Part shown: positions 1 to 5,809 of the stretch, piece by piece
How positions within the stretch are numbered: position 1 is the first letter of the stretch
Layout of the letters: the number at the start of each line of letters is the position of its first letter
Source of the DNA: JBMNQS01 sp050944255
GTDB taxonomy: Bacteria; Bacillota; Clostridia; Christensenellales; Maliibacteriaceae
DNA length: 6,879 bases
Direction of reading: 5' to 3'
Assembly: GCA_050944255.1 (NCBI GenBank)
Contig: JBMNQS010000088.1
Location: 1 to 6,879 of the forward strand
The notes under the pieces: model-generated
Told to the model about the DNA's origin: nothing
Database searches by the model: none
The model's input: only the letters and a program-made list of their open reading frames with translations
Made by a program: the position numbers and the translations under genes

Positions 1-355
1 CCACGGAAAAGGCGCTCTTTATCCGCTCCAGCATGGCCACGGGCATCACTTCCGCCTCGATGTACGTATTTCCCAGCGCTTTGCCTGCGTGATCCGCCGC
101 GTCGCGGTACGTCTTTATGGGAAAAATGGCCTCCAGCGGCGATTCGTCGCAGGCGCGCCGCCAGCTCTTGCGGACGTAACAGCCGTAGGAGCCGTCGCTT
201 TTGATTAAAAGCAGCGCGTTCTGCATGGTGCCGGTAAAATAATATTGATTCACATTGCTTACGATCAGCGCCGTATCCCAGAGGGGAAAGGCCTCGTTCA
301 TGGCCGCCACAAACCGCAGCCTGCGGCCGTCCAGCTCTTCTCTTGTGAGTTTCAT
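1..355 (-). CDS. M24-family (Xaa-Pro/creatinase-like) peptidase, N-terminal part, cut by window edge
   Basis: The visible 118 residues begin MKLTREELDGRRL and match the N-terminal creatinase/prolidase-type domain that precedes the M24 pita-bread metallopeptidase domain. The typical strand pattern WDTALIVSNVNQYYFTGT (about residues 26-43) is followed by NALLLIKSDGSYGCYVRKS, then a DESPLEAIFPIKTYRD segment. The metal-binding catalytic domain would lie beyond position 1, so peptidase activity cannot be judged here. Family members usually cleave Xaa-Pro dipeptides or N-terminal residues in the cytoplasm, and some relatives are not peptidases. The ATG at 355 is preceded by a purine-rich AGCGGGGGA about 6 nt upstream, and a promoter lies at 388-416, so this gene appears to start its own transcript. 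It runs in the same direction as the transketolase operon but is separated from it by 483 bp. The call rests on recognising the N-domain pattern only. Confidence 0.72.
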   Translation of the reverse strand, partial: MKLTREELDGRRLRFVAAMNEAFPLWDTALIVSNVNQYYFTGTMQNALLLIKSDGSYGCYVRKSWRRACDESPLEAIFPIKTYRDAADHAGKALGNTYIEAEVMPVAMLERIKSAFSV

Positions 356-387
356 AACGTGTCCCCCGCTTTAAGTCGTCAGCGCCT

Positions 388-416
388 ATTATAACACCGG
401 GTAAAGGCCGCCACAA
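388..416 (-). promoter_or_regulatory. Sigma-A-type promoter for the M24 peptidase gene
   Basis: Read on the minus strand, a perfect -10 box TATAAT (388-393) sits 17 bp from a weak -35 TTGTGG (411-416). Transcription would start near 381, giving a leader of about 25 nt before the ATG at 355. The spacing and the perfect -10 are seen directly; activity is inferred. Confidence 0.65.
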
Positions 417-547
417 CCGGCCCCGCCGTTTCTGCGCGTCCGGCATGCGCCTTCTGTCCGAATTTTATCATTTTTCATACCCGCGGCAGACAAGCGCACG
501 GGCGGCAGGACACGGGTACGCGGAAAATTTTATCCGAAGCGCAATAA
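417..547. other. Non-coding spacer with no recognised feature
   Basis: This stretch lies upstream of the M24 peptidase promoter and before the inverted-repeat element. Short open frames cross it on both strands, but none has a convincing ribosome binding site or recognisable protein sequence. No tRNA, riboswitch or clear hairpin is seen. Confidence 0.5.
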
Positions 548-586
548 AATCAGGGGGCCGCGGCCCCCTGAGAAGCCGTCAAAAAA
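548..586 (+). repeat. Left terminal inverted repeat of the 548-795 element
   Basis: It begins AATCAGG and contains a perfect 20-bp palindrome at 551-570 (five C-G pairs around a GGCCGCGGCC core), then runs into GTCAAAAAA. It pairs with 757-795 with five mismatches (at 561, 564, 572, 575 and 577). The palindrome itself would form a cruciform or a very short-looped hairpin. Confidence 0.7.
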
Positions 587-602
587 CAAAGTTTTTTGAC
601 GG
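576..602. repeat. Perfect 12-bp-stem hairpin with AAA loop
   Basis: CCGTCAAAAAAC (576-587) is followed by AAA and its exact complement (591-602). The first part belongs to the left terminal repeat; the returning arm is absent from the right copy. The A-tract/T-tract within the stem resembles a bidirectional terminator, but there is no GC-rich base followed by a free T run, so this is listed as structure and not as a terminator. Confidence 0.7.
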
Positions 603-608
603 AACTGC

Positions 609-668
609 CAGGGATTTTCCTGCTGCAAAAACAGATAAACGGGTTTTTGCAGCGGCCGGAAAACCCTG
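609..668. repeat. Long imperfect hairpin inside the inverted-repeat element
   Basis: GCTGCAAAAAC (622-632) pairs perfectly with 643-653 around a 10-nt loop. An outer stem continues with TTTTCC (615-620) against GGAAAA (658-663) and CAGGG (609-613) against CCCTG (664-668), interrupted by one bulged A and a small asymmetric internal loop. The stacked arms suggest a folded RNA or a cruciform-forming repeat. Confidence 0.6.
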
Positions 669-718
669 AGCGGTGTGGGCTGCGGCGGCGCATGTCGCCC
701 TTGCCCACGGAATTAAAA

Positions 719-740
719 TTAGGGGGCTTTGGCCCCCTAA
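719..740. repeat. GC-rich 9-bp-stem hairpin
   Basis: TTAGGGGGC (719-727) pairs with GCCCCCTAA (732-740) around TTTG. Its AGGGGGC arms resemble the terminal repeats, so it may be an internal remnant of the same repeat motif. No T-run follows on either strand. Confidence 0.6.
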
Positions 741-756
741 TAACCCCCAAAAGGAC

Positions 757-795
757 TTTTTTGACAGTTTATCAGGGGACCACGGCCCCCTGATT
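757..795 (-). repeat. Right terminal inverted repeat of the 548-795 element
   Basis: This is the reverse complement of 548-586 at 34 of 39 positions. Its internal palindrome is decayed: ATCAGGGG (771-778) still pairs with CCCCTGAT (787-794), but two substitutions (779 and 782) break the core that is perfect in the left copy. Confidence 0.7.
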
Positions 796-801
796 GCACG
801 C

Positions 802-837
802 AAAAATGTCGCCGGCTTTAAACGTTAAACCACGGCG
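802..837 (-). terminator. Possible weak intrinsic terminator of the transketolase operon
   Basis: On the minus strand, just after the stop codon at 839, CGCCG (837-833) pairs with CGGCG (814-810). A TTTAA/TTAAA inner stem lies between them, and TTTTT (806-802) follows 3 nt later. The stem is interrupted by a small internal loop, so efficiency is doubtful. The position, directly behind the last operon gene, is the main support. Confidence 0.4.
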
Positions 838-838
838 C

Positions 839-1789
839 CTACAGGAACGCCTTCATGTTCTTGACCAGGCCGTCTGTGTCGTACTCGTTGATTTTGTACA
901 AAAACGGCGTGGTGGCCAGCGGCACATATTGATCGGGACAGCCCAGCATCTTGTACTTGCACGCCACGCCGGCCTCCTGCAGCACCGCCGCCGCAATGTA
1001 GCCCAGGCCGCCCATGATGTTGTGGTCCTGCGCCACGACGACCCTCCCGGTCTCGGCCGCCGAGACGATGGCCTCTTTATCCACGGGCTTGAGCGTGTGC
1101 ACGTCCACCACGCGGATGTCGGCGCCGGTCTCTTCCTTGATGCGCTTGGCCGCCTCCATGGCGTATCCCACCACGATGCCCGATACGATAAAGGCGCCGT
1201 CGTCGCCGCCGGATACTACGGTGGCCTTGCCCAGCTGGAACCCGCTGTGATCGTAAACGGCGTCCTCGCCGATGATGTTGCCTATGCGGATGTACATGGG
1301 CCCTTCCCACGAGACGCACTGGTCCATAACCTTGATCAACTGCTCGTCGTCGGTCACCTCCACCACGGTCATCCCGGGGAAGCTGGTAAACAGCGCCACA
1401 TCCTCCAGCGCGCAGTGGGTGGCGCCGGATATGCCGCCGCCATAGCCCGCGCCGATGCCGAAAAGCCTTACCGGCAGCTTGCCGTAGACGACGTCGGTCC
1501 GCACCTGTTCCGCCGCGCGCATGGTCAAAAACGGCGTCATGGCAAATACGAAGGGCATCAGGCCCGTATGGGCCAGCCCTGCGCTCATGCTCACCAGGTT
1601 CTGCTCGGCAATGCCCACGTCGTAGGCGCGCTCGGGAAAGTTACGGACAAAGAAGCGGCCCGTGTTGTAATCCTGCATGTCGGCGTTGACCGCCACAATC
1701 CGGGGATGCTGTTTCCCCAGTTCAACCAGATACTGCGCAGCCTTCTCATTCCTGCGCGACGTATATACATTCACATCTCCCGGCCTCAT
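839..1789 (-). CDS. Transketolase, C-terminal subunit (pyrimidine-binding and C-terminal domains)
   Basis: This 316-residue protein is the second half of a split, thiamine-diphosphate-dependent transketolase, which moves two-carbon ketol units between sugar phosphates in the cytoplasm. The pyrimidine-binding domain covers about residues 8-170. It includes RIVAVNADMQD (30-40), the helix VGIAEQN, where Glu62 matches the catalytic Glu that activates the cofactor aminopyrimidine, and GATHCALEDV (122-131), which matches the GPTHQPxE substrate-binding motif with His125. The C-terminal domain follows (about 190-316), with VVDVHTLKPVDKEAI and AQDHNIMGGLG. The ATG overlaps the TAA of the upstream gene (TAATG, sharing base 1789), so translation is probably coupled; a GGGGTGA lies 8 nt upstream. 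Family alternatives include specialised split transketolases such as apulose-4-phosphate transketolase or DXP-synthase-like proteins. The fold assignment is firm; the substrate is not. Confidence 0.9.
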   Translation of the reverse strand: MRPGDVNVYTSRRNEKAAQYLVELGKQHPRIVAVNADMQDYNTGRFFVRNFPERAYDVGIAEQNLVSMSAGLAHTGLMPFVFAMTPFLTMRAAEQVRTDVVYGKLPVRLFGIGAGYGGGISGATHCALEDVALFTSFPGMTVVEVTDDEQLIKVMDQCVSWEGPMYIRIGNIIGEDAVYDHSGFQLGKATVVSGGDDGAFIVSGIVVGYAMEAAKRIKEETGADIRVVDVHTLKPVDKEAIVSAAETGRVVVAQDHNIMGGLGYIAAAVLQEAGVACKYKMLGCPDQYVPLATTPFLYKINEYDTDGLVKNMKAFL

Positions 1790-2646
1790 TACGCGTCACC
1801 CCATTTCTGCTTATAGGCATCCTCAACCTCGGCGATGGCCTGAGCGAAGCTCTCGTCGGACAGTTTGCCCGCGTGCCAGCACCGGTCGTCCTCCATGAAA
1901 CTTACGCCCTTGCCCTTCACCGTGGCAGCCACGATGATGGTGGGTCTGTCACTGGCAGGATCGGGAAGCGAATCGTAGACGTCCACAAGCGCGTTCATAT
2001 CGTGGCCGTCCACCTCCACCACGTTCCAGCCGAACAATCTCAGCTTGTCCGCCAAGGGCTCAAGGGGCATCACCACCTCGGTATCGCCGTCCATGGACCG
2101 GCGGTTGCGGTCCACCGCCACCACGAGATTGCCCAGCTTGAACTTGGGCGCCGACATCATGGCCTCCCACATGCTGCCCTCGTCCAGCTCACCGTCGCCT
2201 ACCACCACATACACGCGGCTCCTGTCAAGGCCCAGTGCCCGAAGCCCCGCGGCAATGCCTGCGGAAACCGGAAGCCCATGGCCCAGCGAACCGGTGGATA
2301 CCTCCACGTGGGGATTGATCAGATTACACGAGTGCATGCCGAAACGGCCGTAATCGGTGGCGTATTCATTGAAGATCTCCTCGATCTTGTAGCAGCCCAG
2401 AAGCGCCTGGTTCAAAGACGTCACCGCCGCCGCGTGCCCCTTGGACAGAACGAACCGGTCACGGTCCTCCATCTTGGGATTCTGCGGGTCGTAGTTCATT
2501 GCGTGCTGCCAGATGACCGTCATCACATCGGCCACGGAGAGGTCTCCTCCGATATGGATGTTGGTCTGGTTGCACAGCTCCAGAAGATGCTTGCGGATCT
2601 GTAGGGACAGTCCTTCCAACCTTTTTACAGTGCTGGTGTCAGCCAA
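1789..2646 (-). CDS. Transketolase, N-terminal subunit (thiamine-diphosphate-binding domain)
   Basis: This is the pyrophosphate-binding half of the split transketolase, 285 residues from the TTG start chosen here. In order one sees HIGGDLSVAD (31-40), SKGHA (68-72), STGSLGHGLPVSAGIA (117-132), the ThDP/Mg motif beginning GDGELDEGSMWEA (150-162) and ending at Asn181 in VDRN, and WHAG (257-260) with a conserved active-site His. The usual DYN/DRN-G-Q stretch reads DRNRRSMDG, a small departure near the cofactor. An ATG at 2679 would add 11 residues. It lies only about 10 nt inside the likely transcript and lacks a ribosome site, whereas TTG at 2646 has AAAGAGGTG 7 nt upstream. The gene is first in the operon and is divergent from the glycerol-1-phosphate dehydrogenase. 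Together the two halves total about 600 residues, close to a full-length transketolase. Confidence 0.9.
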   Translation of the reverse strand: MADTSTVKRLEGLSLQIRKHLLELCNQTNIHIGGDLSVADVMTVIWQHAMNYDPQNPKMEDRDRFVLSKGHAAAVTSLNQALLGCYKIEEIFNEYATDYGRFGMHSCNLINPHVEVSTGSLGHGLPVSAGIAAGLRALGLDRSRVYVVVGDGELDEGSMWEAMMSAPKFKLGNLVVAVDRNRRSMDGDTEVVMPLEPLADKLRLFGWNVVEVDGHDMNALVDVYDSLPDPASDRPTIIVAATVKGKGVSFMEDDRCWHAGKLSDESFAQAIAEVEDAYKQKWGDA

Positions 2647-2653
2647 AAAAACA

Positions 2654-2662
2654 CACCTCTTT
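2654..2662 (-). promoter_or_regulatory. Ribosome binding site that fixes the TTG start of the transketolase N-subunit
   Basis: AAAGAGGTG on the minus strand ends 7 nt before TTG (2646-2644). It lies inside the longer frame that starts at the ATG at 2679, so it argues against that upstream start. Confidence 0.75.
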
Positions 2663-2677
2663 CTATTGTAGAATTGC

Positions 2678-2719
2678 AAAACCGCATTTAGGTTTATTAT
2701 CCGGCCTTAAAATGCGTTT
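2678..2719. promoter_or_regulatory. Imperfect inverted repeat flanking the transketolase -10 box; possible operator
   Basis: AAAACCGCATTTAGG (2678-2692) and CCTTAAAATGCGTTT (2705-2719) are inverted copies apart from one inserted C and two extra bases, with the -10 box between them. A third copy of the core AAATGCG is at 2753-2759. A regulator bound here would cover the promoter. No regulator gene is present in the window. Confidence 0.4.
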
Positions 2720-2724
2720 GTCAA
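2696..2724 (-). promoter_or_regulatory. Strong sigma-A-type promoter of the transketolase operon
   Basis: On the minus strand a perfect -35 TTGACA (2719-2724) is 17 bp from GATAAT (2696-2701). Transcription would start near 2689, giving a leader of about 43 nt before TTG at 2646. The boxes lie within or against an imperfect inverted repeat (2678-2692 and 2705-2719) that could be an operator. Confidence 0.75.
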
Positions 2725-2817
2725 TGTTTATATCCCCCGGCCGTTTAAACTCAAATGCGCTAATACGCCCGGGCGGCACATTGCCACCGCAAAGCTCTGT
2801 TTTGCCCTCGGGTTTTG

Positions 2818-2826
2818 TGCTACAAT
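2818..2826 (+). promoter_or_regulatory. Extended -10 promoter of the glycerol-1-phosphate dehydrogenase gene
   Basis: TGC followed directly by TACAAT (2821-2826) is an extended -10 element. No good -35 is found at 16-18 bp, which extended -10 promoters can tolerate. The start would be near 2833, about 35 nt before the GTG start codon. Confidence 0.5.
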
Positions 2827-2852
2827 CTAGATAATGTTCAAATCCGATACTT

Positions 2853-2860
2853 AAAGGGGG
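2853..2860 (+). promoter_or_regulatory. Ribosome binding site for the GTG start at 2868
   Basis: AAAGGGGG ends 7 nt before the GTG at 2868, and no ATG in frame lies closer to it. This supports the GTG start. Confidence 0.7.
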
Positions 2861-2867
2861 CTTTTCT

Positions 2868-4040
2868 GTGGACCATAACGACGTAAATGCACTGGCGGGA
2901 CTGCATCTCTCCTGTTCGTGCGGCAGAACGCACGACGTACCCATCAAAAAGATTTTCACCGGCAGCGGCGCGCTCTCGCGCCTGCCGGAAGTGCTGGCGG
3001 ACTTTGAGGGCGCCCACGCCTTCGTGGTGGGCGATAAAAACACGCTGCCTCTGGCCCTTGACCGGACGCTTTCAGCGCTGGAGGGAGCCAGATGCACCCA
3101 CGAGGTCTACGAATTCAAATGCGGCAACAAACACCTGATCCTGGATGAAGAACTCATCGGCAGGATGCTGGTGCACATGCCGCCTGAAACCACGCTGCTG
3201 ATTGCCATAGGCTCGGGCACCATGAACGACCTGACCCGCGTCATCGCCGCCAAGCTCGGCATCCCCTATATCATCATCGGCACCGCCCCGTCCATGGACG
3301 GCTACGCCTCCAGCAACTCCTCGGTGACCATGGACGGCGGCAAAAAGTCCCTGCAGCTGGACATCGTCCCCTATGCCATCATCGCCGATTCGGACATCCT
3401 CAAAGACGCCCCGGCCGTCATGATCTCCTCCGGTGTGGGGGATATTTTGGGCAAATACGTGGCCCTGTACGACTGGAAACTGGCGCAGCGCGAAAAAGGC
3501 GCGCACTTCTGCCCCCATATCGCCGAGCTGGTCAAGACCGCCGTGGACAGGTGCGTGGAAAGTATCCCCAAACTGATCGAGCGCGATGTGGACGCCATGA
3601 CGAGCATGGCCGACGCGCTGATCATGTCCGGCGTATGCATCTGCATGCACGGCGACTCCCGCCCGGCCTCCGGATGCGAGCATCACCTTTCGCATTTCTG
3701 GGAGGTGGCCCTGCACGGCGGCGAGAAGGACAGCCCCCTGCACGGCAATCTGGTGGGCCAGGGCACCAAAGTCGCCTGCAGGATGTATCAGATGGCCGCC
3801 GAAGAATACAATCTGGACTTCCCCTACTACCTGCCCACGCCGCAGGAGATCGACGATTACATCCATCAATTGGGCGATTACGGCACGCTGGAAACGCTGG
3901 GCGTTACCAAAGATTTGTTTTACGAGAGCTTTTTCCACAAGGCCAACGACCGCTACAACCTGATGTTCCTGCTGGAGGACGACGGCAAGCTGGAATCCTA
4001 CGCCCGCCGGCTCACCGACGAGTTTTTCCCCGGGAAATAA
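2868..4040 (+). CDS. egsA: sn-Glycerol-1-phosphate dehydrogenase (AraM/EgsA family)
   Basis: This 390-residue cytoplasmic enzyme should reduce dihydroxyacetone phosphate to sn-glycerol 1-phosphate with NAD(P)H, the archaeal-type glycerophosphate enantiomer. The N-terminus carries the typical CSCGRTHDVPIKKIFTGSGAL segment (16-35). The dinucleotide-binding loop is IGSGTMNDLTR (114-124), followed by IIIGTAPSMDGYAS (135-148). Metal ligands expected in this iron-dehydrogenase-like fold are visible: Asp192 in SSGVGD, His272 in CEHHLSH and His292 in LHGNLVGQGT. Length and motif order are normal for the family. In Bacillus the enzyme feeds PcrB in making heptaprenylglyceryl lipids, and araM sits in the arabinose operon; here it is divergent from a split transketolase, so a pentose or triose link is plausible but inferred. 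The start is GTG with a good ribosome site. A glycerol dehydrogenase is less likely given the N-terminal CxCG motif. Confidence 0.88.
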   Translation: MDHNDVNALAGLHLSCSCGRTHDVPIKKIFTGSGALSRLPEVLADFEGAHAFVVGDKNTLPLALDRTLSALEGARCTHEVYEFKCGNKHLILDEELIGRMLVHMPPETTLLIAIGSGTMNDLTRVIAAKLGIPYIIIGTAPSMDGYASSNSSVTMDGGKKSLQLDIVPYAIIADSDILKDAPAVMISSGVGDILGKYVALYDWKLAQREKGAHFCPHIAELVKTAVDRCVESIPKLIERDVDAMTSMADALIMSGVCICMHGDSRPASGCEHHLSHFWEVALHGGEKDSPLHGNLVGQGTKVACRMYQMAAEEYNLDFPYYLPTPQEIDDYIHQLGDYGTLETLGVTKDLFYESFFHKANDRYNLMFLLEDDGKLESYARRLTDEFFPGK

Positions 4041-4088
4041 TTTGCGGCCCCGCTCAGGTGCGGCGCATAAAGCGTTTCGCTCCATTTT

Positions 4089-4123
4089 AAAGGGTGCCGG
4101 TTCCTTGAACCGGCACCCTTTTT
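4089..4123 (+). terminator. Strong intrinsic terminator after the glycerol-1-phosphate dehydrogenase
   Basis: A perfect 15-bp stem (4089-4103 with 4107-4121) around a CTT loop is followed into a five-T run (4119-4123). It lies 49 nt after the stop codon and between two convergent genes. On the minus strand only a three-T end plus mixed A/T follows, so termination of the permease transcript here would be weaker. Confidence 0.9.
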
Positions 4124-4140
4124 AGCACGATTATTTTGGT

Positions 4141-4169
4141 AAAGGCCCGGGGCGCCCGCGCGCAGGGCC
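4141..4169 (-). terminator. GC-rich hairpin after the permease, possible weak terminator
   Basis: On the minus strand, 8 nt after the permease stop codon, GGCCC (4169-4165) pairs with GGGCC (4148-4144) around an inner GCGC/GCGC stem, then only three Ts follow. It may act together with the 4089-4123 hairpin, which lies just beyond in the same direction. Confidence 0.3.
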
Positions 4170-4176
4170 CACGCGT

Positions 4177-5544
4177 TTATCGGTACGCCGCGCCGTCCCT
4201 TCCGTTTTTGACGGCCGCGCCGACGGCCATGATCACCGCAAAGACGATGAGGTAATAGACCACCGACATCCTGTGGGCAAATACGGCGGCCACCACCATG
4301 AAGACGCAGCTGATGATCGACAGCGCCGGCATAACCGTCCGCTTAAAGGCGCCCAGCTCCCGTTCCCTTTTCATGAACATCGCGAAAATGGGAATGTAGG
4401 CGGCGTAAAGCGTGATGATGGGCAATTCCGACGTATCAAAGCAGAACGCGCCAAACCAGACAGGCTCCGTCAGGTTCGCGCCGTAGAAATACATGAGCCA
4501 GAACCCCGCCAGCAGCAGCCCCAGGATGGAAGAATTGGCAGGCATATTGGTGGCGCCGTCCACCTGCCTGAACATGCGGGGCTTGGGGCCCTTGTCCCGC
4601 GCGGCCAGCGCGTAGAGACCCCGTACGCAGCCCATCATCAGCCCGTTGAGCGTCCCCAGGCACGAGATGATGACAAACACGAAGATCAGCGTGCCGGCAA
4701 AAGTGCCGAAAAGGCTCTGGAACGCCAGCTTCGCGCCGGTCTGCCCGCCTTCCATCAGCGTCTCGGTGGTGACGGCGCCGGCAAGGCCGATATAGTAGAG
4801 GATATAGACGGCAACCACGATCAGCGCGCCGATGGTCAGCGCCCGCGGCAAATTCTTTTTCGCATCCCTGATCTCCGCGTTGATGGACGTGGCGACAATC
4901 CAGCCCTCATAGGCGAAGGCCACCGCCACCACCGAAGCGAAAAGCCCCTGGCCGCGGGAAATGTCGTCGGATACCACGCGGGAAAAATTGCTGATGGTCA
5001 TTCCGCTGGTGAGCCCGGCGACGGTTCCCACCACCGCCATTAAAATCAGCGGGATCAGTTTAATCACCGTGGCGGTCACCTGGAACTTGCCCGCGATGAC
5101 CGGGGAAAGCACATTGACCGCGTAGCTGGCAATCAAGAAGAAGCCCGCAATCACCATGGCCGAGCCGCCGGTAATGTCCCATCCCAGCAGCACGCATAAA
5201 AAGCGCGCGGAGACCCAAGCCAAAACGGAAGTCAGCGTGGGGTTATAGATGGTGGCCATAAACCAGCCCACATAATAGGCGTAACCGGAACCCACCGTCA
5301 TCTCCGCGTAATCCACCAGGCCGTTTACCCGCTCGTATTTTGTGGCCAGCGTCGCGAAGGAAAACGAACAGATAATCATAATCAGTCCCACGATGGCCCA
5401 CGCCGCAATGCCCAGCGGGATATCGCCTCCGGTAGCCACCAGAACGGCCTCCGCCTTAAAAAAGACACCGCTTCCGATCACGATGCCCACAACCATGGCA
5501 ATGGCAGTAAACAAGCCGTACTTCTTTTTCAATTCATTTGCCAA
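4177..5544 (-). CDS. APC-superfamily amino-acid permease
   Basis: This 455-residue membrane protein has about 12 predicted membrane segments, the normal APC count. Segment 1 (about 11-33) contains GIVIGSGVFF, the unwound glycine-rich substrate-binding loop of the family. Segment 6 (about 200-222) reads AVAFAYEGWIVATS and is followed by the cytoplasmic loop EIRDAKKNLPRA (224-235), a hallmark of amino-acid/polyamine/organocation carriers close to the SteT/LAT-like exchangers. Later segments lie near 236-258, 280-305, 339-357, 363-390, 403-423 and 426-446. The substrate cannot be read from sequence. The open frame extends 94 codons further upstream, but that part is not membrane-like and crosses the promoter. 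TTG at 5544 with AAAGGAG 10 nt upstream gives the family-typical beginning ANELKKKYGLFTAIAMVVGI. A TTG two codons earlier is only 4 nt from the ribosome site. Confidence 0.88.
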   Translation of the reverse strand: MANELKKKYGLFTAIAMVVGIVIGSGVFFKAEAVLVATGGDIPLGIAAWAIVGLIMIICSFSFATLATKYERVNGLVDYAEMTVGSGYAYYVGWFMATIYNPTLTSVLAWVSARFLCVLLGWDITGGSAMVIAGFFLIASYAVNVLSPVIAGKFQVTATVIKLIPLILMAVVGTVAGLTSGMTISNFSRVVSDDISRGQGLFASVVAVAFAYEGWIVATSINAEIRDAKKNLPRALTIGALIVVAVYILYYIGLAGAVTTETLMEGGQTGAKLAFQSLFGTFAGTLIFVFVIISCLGTLNGLMMGCVRGLYALAARDKGPKPRMFRQVDGATNMPANSSILGLLLAGFWLMYFYGANLTEPVWFGAFCFDTSELPIITLYAAYIPIFAMFMKRERELGAFKRTVMPALSIISCVFMVVAAVFAHRMSVVYYLIVFAVIMAVGAAVKNGRDGAAYR

Positions 5545-5554
5545 ACCCAAACAA

Positions 5555-5561
5555 CTCCTTT
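5555..5561 (-). promoter_or_regulatory. Ribosome binding site that places the permease start
   Basis: AAAGGAG on the minus strand is 10 nt from TTG at 5544 and 4 nt from TTG at 5550. There is no ATG start near it. It lies inside the longer open frame and argues against any start beyond 5561. Confidence 0.7.
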
Positions 5562-5612
5562 GCTTTTTATTATGCTTATCACGGCATCCCGGCGCGTGAA
5601 CTCTCTTAAAAA

Positions 5613-5621
5613 AGTATAGCA
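5613..5621 (-). promoter_or_regulatory. Extended -10 promoter of the permease gene
   Basis: Minus-strand TGC plus TATACT (5613-5618) forms an extended -10. The -35 region at 17 bp is poor. Initiation near 5606 leaves a leader of about 60 nt. Confidence 0.5.
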
Positions 5622-5809
5622 GATACGGCCCGTACAGGCCAGAGCGCGCATTCAAATACGGCGTGTTTTTCGCGGATTTTTTGTCTGATCGCGCAGGCGG
5701 ATGGCGCCGGCAGAAACAAGCGGCAAAGCCGCCTTGCGGAAAAATCGATAAAAGGGGCACCAACGACAAAAACGGCGCACCGCTTTGTCCATTTTTTGTC
5801 AATATCTCG
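5622..5809. other. Divergent spacer with no recognised gene
   Basis: This stretch lies between the permease promoter and the aldolase promoter. It contains one small hairpin, GCGGC-AAA-GCCGC at 5720-5732, and no credible reading frame, RNA gene or riboswitch. Regulator sites for the divergent pair could be here, but none stands out. Confidence 0.45.

Larger units (their letters stand above)
548..795. mobile_element. MITE-like element with 39-bp imperfect terminal inverted repeats
   Basis: The sequence starting AATCAGGGGGCCG at 548 recurs in reverse complement ending at 795. Aligned base by base, 548-586 and the complement of 795-757 agree at 34 of 39 positions, and four of the five differences are transitions. 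The 248 bp between the outer ends contain no credible gene, but they hold several hairpins (576-602, 609-668, 675-708, 719-740). A short non-coding body with long terminal inverted repeats, sitting between the 5' end of one gene and the 3' end of another, fits a non-autonomous transposable element (MITE) or a large REP/BIME-type repeat. I see no clear target-site duplication: the left flank reads GCAATAA and the right flank GCACGCA. No transposase is present. It could instead be a structured RNA or a compound terminator. Confidence 0.55.

Noticed and set aside
548..795. CRISPR array
   Set aside because: The repeats are inverted and irregularly spaced, with no direct repeat-spacer periodicity and no cas genes nearby.
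445..803. Several short open frames of 65-74 codons on both strands across the inverted-repeat element
   Set aside because: They overlap hairpins, lack ribosome sites and encode low-complexity or Arg/Ala-rich peptides. They are better explained as chance frames in a non-coding repeat.
794..1816. Long plus-strand open frame of 340 codons opposite the transketolase C-subunit
   Set aside because: It lies antisense to a clearly recognised gene, is rich in His, Arg, Gly and Ala as expected from reading GC-rich codons backwards, and has no recognisable motif.
1873..2604. Plus-strand open frame of 243 codons opposite the transketolase N-subunit
   Set aside because: It is an antisense shadow of the ThDP-binding gene, with the same His/Val/Gly-rich composition and no known domain.
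2743..2775. Short palindromes GTTTAAAC (2743-2750) and CGCCCGGGCG (2766-2775) in the divergent spacer
   Set aside because: They are single short palindromes with no partner copies. They are not distinguishable from chance in this base composition, so they are not called as operators.
3072..4085. Minus-strand open frame of 337 codons opposite the glycerol-1-phosphate dehydrogenase
   Set aside because: The opposite strand encodes a complete enzyme with all metal ligands. The antisense product is a Gly/His/Val-rich shadow, and the frame runs out through the convergent spacer.
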